Source of the DNA: Nectonema munidae
Taxonomy: Eukaryota > Nematomorpha > Nectonematoida > Nectonematidae
Reading direction: 5' to 3'
DNA length: 64,000 nucleotides
Assembly (NCBI GenBank): GCA_030549495.1
Contig: JAUIRK010000144.1
Location: 248,001 to 312,000, forward strand
The notes beneath the pieces are model-generated. The model made no database searches. It saw nothing but the letters and a program-made list of their open reading frames with translations, and was not told where the DNA came from. This document shows positions 11,067 to 23,330 of this stretch, in pieces (position 1 is the stretch's first letter; each line of letters starts with the position of its first letter). The position numbers and the translations under genes were made by a program.

Positions 11067-11715
11067 TTTTTCACTTGAAAAAAATTTAAAATTTATTAGA
11101 AAAATATTATACTGACCTCTACTGACCCATAAAAAGTAAAAAATATATATTAATTTTCGACAATTTTATTTAACTATGACATTTTAAAATGTTAAAACCC
11201 ATATTCTACCTTTGTGAATATAAAATTTTGAAGAAATAATATATAAACTCATTACGTTAATTATTGGTATTTTTTGAAACTAGATAAAAGTTGACTGACC
11301 TCACATAAAAGCGGATTTTGAAAAATAAAAATATATTTATTTGTAAAACCTAGCGTATTTTACCCACAAAGAGTATAGCTTCAAATCTTGTACATTCGAT
11401 CAACATTTTTCACTTCAAAAATAATTTTAAATTTATTAGAAAAACATTATACTGACCTATACTACTGACCCATAAAAAGTAAAAAATATATATTAATTTT
11501 CGACAGTTTTCTTTAACTATGAAATTTTAAAATGTGAAAAATCATATTTTACCTTTGTGAATATAAAATATTCAAAAATATTTTATAAATTAAGAACGTT
11601 AATTATTATTGGTATTTTTTAAAACTAGATAAAACTTGACTGACCTCACATAAAAGAGATTTTGGAAAAATGAAAATATATTTATTTGTATAACCTAGCC
11701 TATGTTAACCACAAA
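11052..11715. repeat. Tandem duplication, two units of about 335 bp
   Basis: The two units (from about 11055 and 11390) share CATTTTTCACTT, TTATACTGACC, AAAAAGTAAAAAATATATAT, CTACCTTTGTGAATATAAA or its variant, and TGACTGACCTCACATAAAAG. There is no open frame. Confidence 0.8.
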
Positions 11716-12227
11716 GAGTATACCTTTCCAATGATATCATTTTCATTCAATTTTTTTAAAAATCCTCACATTATGGTAAACAAAAGGTGGTCCGTAATTT
11801 TTTCAAAAATTTAGACAAAATTTTTCGAAGTAATGTCCATTTATTAAAATTTTTTAAAACTTTTGCAAAAATAAATTATTCTAGAGTATGTAGCAAACGA
11901 TAAGCTTTCTAATGATATATATATCATGAAAAAGAAATATTGAAAAACAGTTGAATTCTTTCTTCAAATCAAACAAGTAAAAATTTCCAAAAAGTAGTAT
12001 TGGTAGTATTAGTATTATTATTATTATTATTATATATTACATAAACATTTCAACCAATCATATAGTTTTTATGAAATAAAACTGCAATTTCAAAGTTAAA
12101 TTTTTTGAACTTTTAGGAAGAATTTTTGAAATGTGGCTTTCAATATGTATGTAAAATATTTTTTGAAAATTTTTATTTTAAGTATATTTTTTAAGCATTT
12201 TACGATTTACACATTTAAATATATAAT
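11716..12227. other. AT-rich stretch with an ATT/TTA microsatellite
   Basis: A short (ATT)n run lies near 12008-12032. Nothing else is recognised. Confidence 0.4.
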
Positions 12228-12320
12228 GAGGCTGGCAAGTTTGGCGAGTTGTCTCCCCGGAGGTCTTGCCAGACCTCTGATTTACACTGAATTTATTGTT
12301 TGTTGTTGTTGTTGTTAGCC
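12228..12320 (+). repeat. Hairpin repeat (copy 1) with GTT-rich tail
   Basis: The core AGTTGTCTCCCCGGAGGTCT then TGCCAGACCTCTGAT also occurs, inverted, near 63728-63762 with no mismatch over about 35 bases. It is followed by a (GTT)n tract. The core contains one half of an inverted repeat; in this copy the left stem is altered. It is probably the end of a dispersed repeat. Confidence 0.6.
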
Positions 12321-12855
12321 CCTAGATTATACCATCTCTATATGAGTATAATAATCTATCAGTTCAAAACAAAGCTTTGTTTAAACTGAGAGAGTATTTC
12401 ATTAAAAGTAAATACTCTCAAGGAAAAGTGTAAAATTTTGTTACACTTTCGCAGCAGCAGCAGCGATAAACCAGTGTAATTTCAGCCAACCCGCAAAAAT
12501 GCACCCTAAAGTACTTCTGGCTTTTTGTTGGTTTGTCATTGATAGATAAAATATATTAATGTTTCTTCTAGAATTCTTTCAAATAAAGCATCGATATTCA
12601 CATGAAAATTTTGGAATGCAAAGGAAAATATTTAAGACACAAAGAAATTTACATTCCGAAAGTTCACTTCAAAATTGTATACCTTTAGAAGAAATTTAAA
12701 GAAGAACATTGACAAGTTAAAATTTGGGCGGAGCTAATTCTGCTTATAATAATCAGATATAGTTCCCCTTAGTAATTGTATTTACTTTTGTCCACTTTAA
12801 TCTGTAGTGCAAGCAATCTACGGTATCTTCCAATACTTCTGTAATTCTTGATTGA

Positions 12856-12977
12856 CCCTTTGAGGACCAACATTTTGAATAGGATTCGTCTGCTTTCTTT
12901 TTCAATGGAATTTTATATATTCAAAGCAGACGATTTTCATTTCTTGGGTCACTGGTGACCCACTGGTCCTCAAAGAG
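12856..12977. mobile_element. TTAA MITE, family B
   Basis: The ends are CCCTTTGAGGACC and GGTCCTCAAAGAG, with TTAA to the right and TTGA to the left. The perfect palindrome GGGTCACTGGTGACCC sits just inside the right end. It shares its right TTAA with the family C element that follows. Confidence 0.8.
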
Positions 12978-12981
12978 TTAA

Positions 12982-13067
12982 CCGGTTATCAACCACAGTC
13001 ACTTTACAAAAATGTAAATCGTCTGCTTTACACTAGATATCGTCTGATTATTCTGGTGGTTAACGCG
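12982..13067. mobile_element. TTAA MITE, family C (inverted, short)
   Basis: It runs from CCGGTTATCAACC to GGTGGTTAACGCG, is flanked by TTAA on both sides, and contains ATCGTCTGCTTTACACTAG and ATATCGTCTGATTATTC. It directly abuts the family B element at one shared TTAA. Confidence 0.75.
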
Positions 13068-13129
13068 TTAAAGAAAATGCTGATCCTTTATGTATGACAT
13101 TTCATTAGCCATGTGAGTAAATTTTAGTA

Positions 13130-13740
13130 TCTTTGAGATTGTGGATGAGCCGGCCTTCTCCAAAATTGAAAATCAGTATAAACCGACAGCACATGGGGTA
13201 TCAATGGTGCGATATTGATAAGAAATAATAAAAGCTTTTGAGAAGGCTCCTAAGCTGAAAGAAGAAGATTGTGCTTTAGATGCAGCAATGAAGGAACTAA
13301 GAATTCACGTCAAAACTAGTAAAAACGGACACCGACATCTTCCATCCTTCTGCTACGCCAGATCCTTCCTGGAAAATTCTCGGGTATACATAAAGAGAAG
13401 GAATAGAGATTCGTTAAGGACTGAACTGCATAGTTCTTTTCCATCTACGCAACACAATTAGTTGACAATCCGCATAAAGAGAATAAACCACGTGTAGGGA
13501 GGAATTTTTTATTCCTATAGCCAGAATTCGAACATACACATGTCCTCCTTTCTTTGAAAGCTATGACAAAGAATTAACTGGATATTTAAGCAGCACGTAT
13601 GATGATCGCCTAAGCTACTGAAAAGTAGAGCCTAGGGGTTTAGCTGAATTAGTTTGTGGATGGAAAAAAGAGATGGATTTAGCAGAACACACATTTTTAA
13701 GCCGAGAAGTGGCCCTCTTTAAAAAGCAAAAAAGACTTTC
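13130..13740 (+). pseudogene. Unrecognised broken coding relic
   Basis: One frame reads VDEPAFSKIENQYKPTAHGV and, further on, KAFEKAPKLKEEDCALDAAM, KELRIHVKTSKNGHRHLPSF and CYARSFLENSRVYIKRRNRD. A later part gives LAELVCGWKKEMDLAEHTFL. Composition is protein-like and less AT-rich than the surroundings. I do not recognise the family; a retroelement or an old host gene are both possible. It is broken in several places. Confidence 0.35.
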
Positions 13741-13759
13741 TTGATGCTATCAATATGTA

Positions 13760-14464
13760 GACGTTGTTTGTTTTCGATTTCTTAAATATACACGTTGAAC
13801 TTTCTCTTCAAATTGGATAAAATCACTCTTGTACTGTTTTATGAATTTTCATAATGAATATTTCTATCATCTGATCAAAATGTTCCATCTCTTTCCAGTA
13901 GGTAAATCTTTGATTTTTGCAATCATTTTTTGGTGTATATACTACACAGTGTGTTATAAACGTGCGCAGGCGTAGATTTTATTTTTTTAGATTTTCATTG
14001 AAGTATCACATACCCTAATCATCACTGATGATGAACATCATCATCCACTGAGCTACTGAAAACTAAAGCAATCCTTCTAAATATTCACATACCTGCTTTC
14101 TCATCACCAGTAAAAAACCATTATTTAAAATGGCATCCAACCCCGTTATCCAGTTTTTATAACTTTGTAATATCAATCGCTTCTTGAATAACTCTGTAAA
14201 TCATACACTTCCGCCAAAATTTCTTGTTTTACAGTATGTAATTTCATTACTACGTCACTTACTTAGTTTGTTTTTTTTTTTACAAAATTTGTTTCTTTTA
14301 TTTTTTCATTCTTTTATGGAAAGTCTTTTGCTTCACAATTCGATTCCATGTAAATTCTATTCTCTCTACCTTGTTGCTTTTATTTGCATCCCTTTGTATG
14401 CCGTGCTTTCTTTGCTAACCTCCTATTCGAGAATAATATGTAAATTGCAAGTCTTTTTTTCAAG
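13760..14464. other. Stretch without recognised gene
   Basis: AT-rich; the open frame at 14184-14492 is hydrophobic, pyrimidine-driven sequence running into the acceptor of the next exon and is not called. Confidence 0.4.
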
Positions 14465-14650
14465 AATTTGGACGATATTATTGAAGTTATAGATGCAATA
14501 TCAGACAAACTCAACTACAGATATATCATTCCTCAATTTAAAAGCATTATACTCACTATTCTTGAAGAATTATGCGGTATATGTAAGAAAACTGCAAGAC
14601 TCAAAGTTCCGAATTATGTTCCACAACATATGGGAAAATGTTTTAAATCT
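14465..14650 (+). CDS. Internal exon encoding a 62-residue module (copy B)
   Basis: The exon is bounded by TTTTTTTCAAG before 14465 and GTAATA at 14651, is 186 nt and phase 0-0. It encodes NLDDIIEVIDAISDKLNYRY, continues IIPQFKSIILTILEEL, then CGIC (residues 37-40) and VPQHMGKCFKS. Cys37, Cys40, His55 and Cys59 give a C-x2-C-x14-H-x3-C spacing that could bind one zinc ion; this is inference. It is the clear paralogue of copy A, 8.9 kb upstream, with the same length, phase and ungapped alignment. The symmetric phase means such an exon can be duplicated or skipped without changing frame, as is also true of the zinc-finger exons downstream. Whether copies A and B belong to one protein or to two neighbouring genes cannot be decided from sequence alone. 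Confidence 0.6.
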
Positions 14651-15816
14651 GTAATATTTAAATTTTATTGAAAACTCTTAGTTTACTTGATGCTGATAAA
14701 CAGTTGATAGACAAACACGAATAAGAAAGGAAAAAAATCATTGTAACAGACAGTTAATTTAAAGTGTTGACGCACACCATTATCAATTTTTAAATCATAA
14801 AAGATATGGGAAATTCTTGACCACAAAAAGTCTTAGTTCCTCTTTCAATGTGTACGTGGGATAAAATTAAAAAAAGTATAAAAAAAACTTTTTTTTCAAT
14901 TCTGACTATAATAAATAGAAAAACAATATACTTTAAATACCATTTTTTGTGTGAAATTTGGTGGCTATTTTTTATGTGATAAAACAGACAATAGTTAAAA
15001 AAAATTTAAAGTTTTTGTCTCCAAAAAAGTTATATACTTTTATTTTGAATTCTCATAGTTTTAAATCTTAAATCTCCTTGCTTTTATTCCCTAATTTAAA
15101 ACGTAATGCAAATTTAAAAAATGTTTTTTAAAAAAAAAGCCAAAGCAATTTTTTTATTACATATGCCTGGATCAATAAATTATATTTGTGGTACTAACAC
15201 ATTTAAAGTGAGGCATGCTGTAGCCAAAATAATATAATAGCTTTAAGTAAAAAATCTCGTTTCGAATTTTTTTTTGCTTTTTTGAAAAAAAATATATTGT
15301 CACATATAATAATGGATTAATATTTAACTTTTTAGAGGATAGATAAAACGAGCATATTTAAACCTGCTGGAAGTTCGAACACACAACATCTAACGAAGAC
15401 AACGAAAGTATTACAAAGAGTCCAAAAATAATTTCTGAAGAGAATTTAATTACATGCATTTGTATAGGCACTTTTCTATTGCAATTTTTTTAGAAAAATT
15501 CTCATCAAAATTCAATATTAGGGCAAACAGACAAACAACACTAAATCCTTTATTTTCTCTAGTAATTCAAAATTTAAAAGTAAAGTTGCATCAAAACCAA
15601 GTTATAGCCTTTTTCTATTACACATATTTTTCACTTTAAGACACATTAGATTTCTCACTCGCACTCTGAAGATAACAGAAACAATGAATAGTCAAATAAA
15701 TTTTTAAATAAATTCATTCAAGTTTTTTTTACCATTTTTAATTAAAAACGTTAACTTATCGAAATTATTTGCATAACTACACATTTTACCTTCAAATTAT
15801 AAAAACGGAACTTTGA
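14651..15816. other. AT-rich stretch, probably intronic
   Basis: I see no further exon with matching phase, no repeat ends and no RNA gene. Confidence 0.4.
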
Positions 15817-15946
15817 CCCATTTAAGGCCAAGCAAAGCAGACGATATCTAAGAAAACGCAGACGATTTATATTCAAAGTCATTGAAAAAAGCAGACGAAG
15901 ATGAAATTACTTATGTTCCAAAATAGGAACATTGGCCGCAAATAGG
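15817..15946. mobile_element. TTAA MITE, family A
   Basis: The ends are CCCATTTAAGGCC and GGCCGCAAATAGG, with TTGA on the left and TTAA on the right. It is 130 bp like its sister copies. It contains GCAGACGATATCTAA, GCAGACGATTTATATTC and the palindromic ATGTTCCAAAATAGGAACAT. Confidence 0.85.
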
Positions 15947-16129
15947 TTAATTTTAAATAACTTCTATTTGAAAAATGAGTCTAGATTGAAAAAATTGGAT
16001 TGAAATTTTACATAAAAAAAATGAATTTTCAAAAACTTTTTTTTATATGAATAAAGGAGTAAAGAATATTATCCCCTGATCATAATCTTCGATCTGTGGC
16101 TTTTTGATCCACCCACCTTGTTTATTAAA

Positions 16130-17950
16130 ATATTAAATATTTTTAGAAAATTCTATCCTGAACCCACTAATTAATTGATAGCGAATCTGACTTCCTCATT
16201 TTTTTTATGAAAATCAATAAAACATGACAAATCAATTAAATCTGTCAATCAATGTCATATATATAAACTTAAAAATTTATTTTATAATTTACGATTCTTT
16301 TTGCCAAATTTTATCTTAATTTATTTACTAAACCAACTTTTGATGATTAATTCACCTAAAATATTTTATCTGTCAGTAAATAATTAAGTTAGCAATGACA
16401 TTTTTATAAAAATCGTTGTAAAATGACATAGTGGAAAATATTACTTACTATTACTCTAACCAAACCGAGCTCTTTGATTTGATTCTTTTTACTTGGTTTG
16501 TTCAGCATTGCGTTTACTAACTAAAGGAATAGCTTTGAACAATATTTCTAAATAGGGCCTCCATTGTTTTCTCTACAAATTCGTTATCAGCTGATATTCT
16601 GTAATTTATTTCTCCTATACTTTATGTAATATCTAATTGTGTTCTTCATTTTATAATGATCTTTCCTTGATAGCTCTACTTTCACTTGAAATTTATGATT
16701 TGCAATCTGTGTTCGAAAAAAGATTTTCAGAGATATAATTAGCTCTCAATTTAGTCGATCTCAGATCTTTCCTATTGAAAATAATCTTCTTGGTGATCTT
16801 TGGATTTTTTCATCAGTATCATGTGTTGTAATATCAGATGATATGAACAGTACTTTGGATATTTGTTAAGAAATCATTCTGAAAATTTGTGGTTGCTGGT
16901 TATACTTTTTCTTTTTTCAATTACAAAAGGTTATCATCCTTCATAATCTAAAAGACTACTTTCTTTCACACGAAAGTAAAAAATAGCCTAATTCGATTTC
17001 ATTTATAAAATTTCTTGAAAATTGGCATCTTTTATGGTTATAGTAGCGTTGACCGTGTCAAAATTTTCAAAATTCTTATCCTTCTAATGAATTGATGGTT
17101 GCAATCCTAACTAATGAGATAATGGCGGAATGATTTTTCGATGGCAAGTCATGATCTTCCTCTTCAGGATCAATATCCTTTTTGAACACCATCTCTTGTT
17201 CATTAGATTGAAAAGGTTGGATCTTTCTTTCTTAACGCATTTCATCCCATCATGAGTTTGGGCTGATGCAGACGATTTTTTAGGGACTTTTACATCAAAT
17301 TACCTAATCTCATGAAATAGGTTAAAATCTTACAGCTTCTCAAAAGAATATTATTTTTTGTCGTTCACGAATTTGATTGACACTTTCACAGGTTTTTAAA
17401 CCATAATAATTGGCAAAACACATTAGAGAAATAAATTAAGCAGGTTTGATATAGTATTAAAAAATTATTATTGATTTGAATGGTATTTAGAGAAAATTTT
17501 ATCCTCAAATAAAATTTTGATTGATGATTTTGAATCAAGATGCTATCTTTCTCAAAAAATCAATACAATAAAAGTGTTTTAAACTAAAGAAATATAGATG
17601 TTCAAAAGTGTATCTAATATAGACACTAAATTACAAACTATATATGCTAAAAATAATTATTCAAGTTAAAAACATTTTCATTTGGATAAATTGTTTAGTA
17701 TAATAAATCAATACAAAATTTCAAATCATGAGCAAATTTTCATTTATAACATTGATTTTAATCAAAAAGATTCAAGTTTCTCGCAAATTTCATTAATGCG
17801 GACATTTTTCCACCCTTATTCCAAAAAGTGAATTAGTAAATGAAGCCAGCATTGAAGAGATAATAAATTTTTTTATGCAGTTTTGATTGACATTTGCTAC
17901 AAAGTTTCCGTAGTTATTGGAAAAAATGTGTAGTAAGTAATATTTATGTT
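16130..17950. mobile_element. Old relic of the 3.9-kb TTAA element
   Basis: Colinear similarity to parts of 21230-23400: ATTTACTAAACCAACTTTTG versus ATTTAATAAACCAACTTTAG, GGGCCTCCATTGTTTTC versus AGGACCTCCATCTC, CTACAAATTCGT in both, a shared GTGTTCGAAAA block, and TTTTGATTGACATTT near both right ends. The satellite arrays present in the other copy are not expanded here. Confidence 0.55.
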
Positions 17951-18276
17951 CCATATATAAAGTAAAGGATGATAAGAGTATAATTAATTAAGAGGTGTGT
18001 GTGGAATAAGAAGAAGAAATTTATTTGATTTGCACTATTTAACATTTGTACTTGCACAATAATTTACATAAAAGTAAATATACAATTACACAAAAGTTCA
18101 ATCAAACTAAATATATATTTAATTGAAAGATTGATGTACATAATATATAATGTCAAATATAGAAACATATAAAGCTATATATGTATATTCTACAATATAT
18201 ACAATTAAATACAATAAAGAAATGAAAAAAAAAGTATAGTAAATGAATAAATGTTTATAAACAGTGTTAAGCTATG

Positions 18277-19811
18277 CTAAATGCTGAAACAAACATAGTT
18301 GTAATCTTTTATGATGAATGCCTTAAGGATGCGTTTAAAGGCGTTGATAGAAAGTGAAAAATCAAGATTGTGATGATGCATTAAATTCACAAGTTTAGAA
18401 ATTCTGTAGCATGGAGACATTTTGGATTTGACGAGAGTGCAAGTAGGGAATGTAAGGATACTTGAGTTGCGAAATTGGTAGGGGCAGCTTTCATTTTTGA
18501 TAGTGAACCAATTATTAAAGATTTCAGGCAATAGTTTGTTTTTAAATTTAAGGAAAAATAGAACACATTGAGTTATATAAATATCGTAACATTTAAGAGT
18601 TTCATTGTTAAAAAATAACATATTTGTATGTGATAAATAAGGTTTATTAAAAACTATTCTAATAATTTTTTTGGGAAGAGAGAATTTTCTTACTCAAACG
18701 GTGACCATAGTTTATTAAACTGTATGTTAAATTGGGAAGATATAAAGTTTTATATAATAAAAATTTCGTCTGGACAGGAAGTATACTTCTACATTGTTTA
18801 AATTTTCCAATAATACAGTTCATTTTACTAAGTATATAATCATTATGGGCTTTCCAATTTAAGTTCTTATCTATGACAAGTCCTAGAAAATTAAATTTTG
18901 AAACAAACTCAAGGGGAAAACAAAAATTTTTCAAAAGCGAACAATTTTTGAAGCATAACGCTTTGCACTTGCTCATGTTTACTTTAAGAGAATTTGATGA
19001 AAACCAACTGAAGAAACTGCCAATTTTGTCATTCAAAAGAGGATCGCTCAAGGAAAAAATGACGGAAATATCGTCTGCATATAAAAATTTATCAATAAAA
19101 GATTTTTCATTTTTTATATCATTGATAAATATTGAAAACATCAAAGGACCTATAATTGATCCTTGGGGAACTCCACAACAAAGTGTTTTGAATTTTGAGA
19201 AAGTACCATTACTGATACAGTACAGTACCTATTTTTCAGATAATCTTTTATAAGAGAGAGTGCAGAAGAAGATAACCCATACAAATGGAGTTTATGTAGC
19301 AAAATTTTGTGCTATGGAATCAAAATCCTTAGAAAGGTCAATAAATAGTGCATATATCGGTATGTTTAAATCAAGTTTTTGATATATTTGATTTAAAAAC
19401 AAAGAATGAAGTAATTGAGTAGAATGTTTTTGGCGAAACCCAAATTGTTTGTTATATAGGTACTTATTTTGTTCAAAATAATTGCATATTTGATTATAAA
19501 TCAATTTTTCAAACACTTTACTTATAATCGGTACAAGAGAAATAGGTCGATAGTTATTCACGTAGTTTTTGTTTCCCTTTTAAACGGGTATAATTTTCGT
19601 AGTTTTAAAAACAGAAGGAAAAGTGGCGCGAGTAAGGCAGGCATGTAATACTTCATATATGTATGGAAAAACTTGTTTAAACAGACTAAAAGAAATTCCA
19701 TAGTAATCTTTTGATTCATTGTTTTTGGTATTTCTAACTACATCAATTAACTCATAAAGATCTATGTTTCGAAAAGAAAAAATAGTCTCCTTAATATCAA
19801 TGTATTTATAA
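18277..19811 (-). pseudogene. LINE reverse transcriptase and C-terminal region
   Basis: Domains in order: IKETIFSFRN linker, KIIPV then a stop and KGNKNYV, the NYRPIS motif (RT block 1), the FGFRQKHST block, LFIDLSKDFD (catalytic Asp block A), GVPQGSIIGPL (block B-D) and YADDI (catalytic YxDD-type block C, intact), followed by WFSSNSLKVNMSKC and the thumb region ending LTYSLINYGH. The frame changes several times between 19561 and 18277. It copies LINE RNA at the target site in an active relative. Confidence 0.8.
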
Positions 19812-19929
19812 CCCTATTAGTGCTGGGCAAAATTTGTACGCTCAAGTGCTGGGGTGGGCATAAAGTGCCCCCCCCCCCATTTTTCTCAGATATTAATAAG
19901 TTTTTATGAATATTTTTAATGTTACATAT

Positions 19930-20935
19930 ATATTTCAACTATGCTGAATTCAGTGATGATGTCCATTTTTTTTTATCAAATCTGTCAAAAAATTGATTTA
20001 TATTTGAAAGCTCATCTCAAACAGGAACTTTTTATTTAAATAATTATATAAAGTTTTTTACACATGCATACCCATTTTCAAATATGCTGAATTCAGTGGT
20101 GATATTCATTTTTATGAAAATCAATCAAACCTGTCAAAAATTGATCTAAATGTGACAGCTCATCTCAAAAAGGAACTTTTTATTTAAATAATTATATAAA
20201 GTTTTTTACACATGTATACCCATTTTCAAATATGCTGAATTCAGTGGTGATATTCATTTTTTATGAAAATTAATCAAACCTGTCAAAAAATTGATCTAAA
20301 AGTGACAGCTCATCTCAAAAAGGAACTTTTTATCTAAATAAGTATATAAAGTTTTTTACACATGTATACCCATTTTCAAATATGCTGAATTCAGTGGTGA
20401 TATTCATTTTTTATGAAAATTAATCAAACCTGTCAAAAAATTGATCTAAATGTGACAACTCATCTCAAAAAGGAACTTTTTATCTAAATAAGTATATAAA
20501 GTTTTTTACACATATATACCCATTTTGAAATATGCTTAATTCAGTGGTGATATTCATTTTTTATGAAAATCATTCAAACCTGTCAAAAAAGTGATTTACA
20601 TATGACAGCTCATCTCAAAAAAGAAACTTTTTATCTAAATAATTATATAATGTTTTTTACACATATACACCCATTTTCAAGAATGCTGAATTCAGCGGTG
20701 ATATTCATTTTTTTATAAAAATCAATTAAAGTTATCAAAGCATTGATTTATATATGACAGCTCATCTTAAAAAGAAACCTTTTTATCTAAGTAATAATAT
20801 AAAGTTTTTTACACATATATAGCCATTTTTAAGCATGCGTAATTCAGTGGTGATATTCATTTTTTTTATAAAAATCAATCAAAACTGTCAAAAAATTGAT
20901 TTATCCCAAAAAGAAAGGATCAGACACGATTTTTT
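19930..20935. repeat. Satellite array 1, about seven units of 150 bp
   Basis: The marker ATGCTGAATT (or a one-base variant) recurs at about 19941, 20093, 20232, 20382, 20532, 20683 and 20834, that is every 139-152 bp. Each unit carries AGTTTTTTACACAT, TCAGTGGTGATATTCA, CCTGTCAAAAA and GACAGCTCATCTCAAAAA. The outer units are the most divergent, the central ones nearly identical, as in an array evolving by unequal exchange. Confidence 0.85.
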
Positions 20936-21879
20936 AAATTAGAGAATTACGTTTAATAGAAAGTATAGGAGGTTATGAAGTTTACCGTGTATGGCATTTT
21001 ACACACATATACCTATTTTCAAATAGGTTGTGTTTACTGGTTATATTCCTTTTTTTTTTATAAATATTAGTCAAACCTGACAAAATAATTTAAATATGAT
21101 AGCCTATGTCAAAATTAAAATTTTAATTCTTTTAAAGTTTTTATACATTTCAAGTATGCAGAATTTAATGGTTATGTTCATTTTTTATGAAATCAATAAA
21201 ACCTGTCAAAAAATCGATTAAACCTGAATATCAATGTCAAATATATAAACATAAAAATAACTTCTACTTGCAGTATTTCTCTGGTAATTATTTTCCTAAT
21301 TTATTTAATAAACCAACTTTAGGTGTTTAATTCACTCAAAATATTTCATTCTACAGTAACTTATGTAACTCGATAGGACCTCCATCTCTACAAATTCGTA
21401 ATCGTCTCGTAGTCTCTACCTCATATTATAATTTACAGTATGTAATTTTGTTATTCATTCTATGATGATCCTTCCTTGTTAGCTCTTTTTTCATTAGAAA
21501 TTTATATTCTTCAATGTGTGTTCGAAAATTTTTTTATAAGGATAAAATTACTTTTTTCCTCTCAGGCCTGAATATTTGTCAACCAATCTCATTTCAAGGG
21601 TTTTTTTCTGATGAATTATTCGTCATGTTGATTGTTCAATTACAAAACGTTGTCAACGTTCTTCATCTAAAAAATTATCTCTTTGACACAAAAGGAAAAA
21701 GATGGACAAATTCTATTTAAATTAAAAATATCTTGATAGTGACTAAATTCTCACATATTGGCATCTGTGCCATTTTTGATAAATCTGGCCTATTCTAAAA
21801 TTTCAGATTTCCTACCCATCTTACCTAAATGTTATCTGTAATCCAAGATGATAAGCTATAGATTTAATATTTTTCATTT

Positions 21880-23330
21880 GTAAAAGAGGAACTTCTTTTT
21901 TGAAGACAGTATCTAGAAGTAAACCACAAATCTGATTCAAGCTTTCAGATATTTTAAAACCATAAATACCAAACCTGAGTCCAAAAATGAAATCAGCCTC
22001 TTCCATTTGGCATATAAACAGATATTTTATTTAAATTTCAAAAATATTTCTGTAGACATTAGTCGTAAATCGAAAATTTGATTAACACTTTCAGACATTT
22101 AAAACCTCTAAATGCAAAAAATAATTTCAGAAATAAAAATTATCAAGGTCGAATTGGTATAAAAACATATATTTCATGTAAAATTAGAGAGAATATTTTG
22201 GGATATAGTTTTCAGACGTAAACCGCAAATTTGATTGACACTAGCAGTAAAACCTCTAAATGCGAAAACTGTGTTCAGAAATGAAATCATCATGATCTAT
22301 TTGCTATAAAAATAAATTTTAGAACTAAACGCAAATTTAATTGATACTTATATGTATTTTCAAATTCAAATTGCAAAAATTGAGTCCATAAATGAAACTA
22401 GCATGGTTGATTTGGTATAAAAACATATATTTAATTGTAAAATTTGAATGAATGTTTTTGGAGACAATTTTTAAAAGTAAACCGCAAATTTGATTACCAC
22501 TTATAGGTATTTTCACATCTTAAATGTAAAAAATGAGTTCAGAAATGAAAACAGCATGGTTGATTTGGTATAAAAATATATATTTCAAGAGAATATTTTT
22601 GGAGACAATTTTCAAAAGTAAACCGCAAATTTGATGAATACTTATAGGTATTTTCAAATCCTAAATGTAAAAAATGAGTTCAAAAATGAAAACAGCATGA
22701 TCGATTTGGTATAAAAACAAATATTTCATGTAAAATTGAGAGAATATTTTTGGAGATAGCTTTTAGAAGTAAACCGCAAATTTTGACTGATATTTTAAAA
22801 CCTCTAAATGTGAAAAATGAAAACAGCATGGTTGATTTGGTATAAAACATATATTTCATTGTAAAATTTGAATGAATGTTTTTGGAGACAATTTTTACAA
22901 GTAAACCGCAAATTTGATTGACACTTATAGGTATTTTCACATCCTAAACATAAAAAATGAAACCAGCATGGCCGATTTAGTATAACACATATATTTCATT
23001 GTAAAATTTGAATGAATGTTTTTGGAGATAATTTTTAGAAGTAAACCGCAAATTTGATTAACACTTAGGTATTTCCAGATCCTAAACGTAAAAAATTAGT
23101 CCAGAAATGAAACCACCATGTCCGATTTTGTATAACACATATTTTATGTAAAATGTGAAGGAATGTTTTTGGAGACAATTTTCATAAGCAAACCGCAAAT
23201 TTGATTAATACTTATAGGTATTTTCAAATCCTAAATGTAAAAAATGAGTCCAGAAATGAAAACAGCATGACCGATTTAGTATAAAAACATATTTTATGTA
23301 AAATTTGAAGGTATATTCTATTATATATAT
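21880..23330. repeat. Satellite array 2, about ten units of 100-155 bp
   Basis: The marker AAACCGCAAATTTGATT and variants recurs near 21917, 22065, 22220, 22320, 22478, 22618, 22770, 22902, 23041 and 23189. Units also share ATATATTTCATGTAAAA, TTTTTGGAGACAATTTT and GAAATGAAAACAGCATG. There is no link in sequence to array 1. Confidence 0.8.

Noticed and set aside
18873-19253. Plus-strand frame of 126 codons
   Set aside because: Antisense shadow of the LINE reverse transcriptase, including the YADD region.
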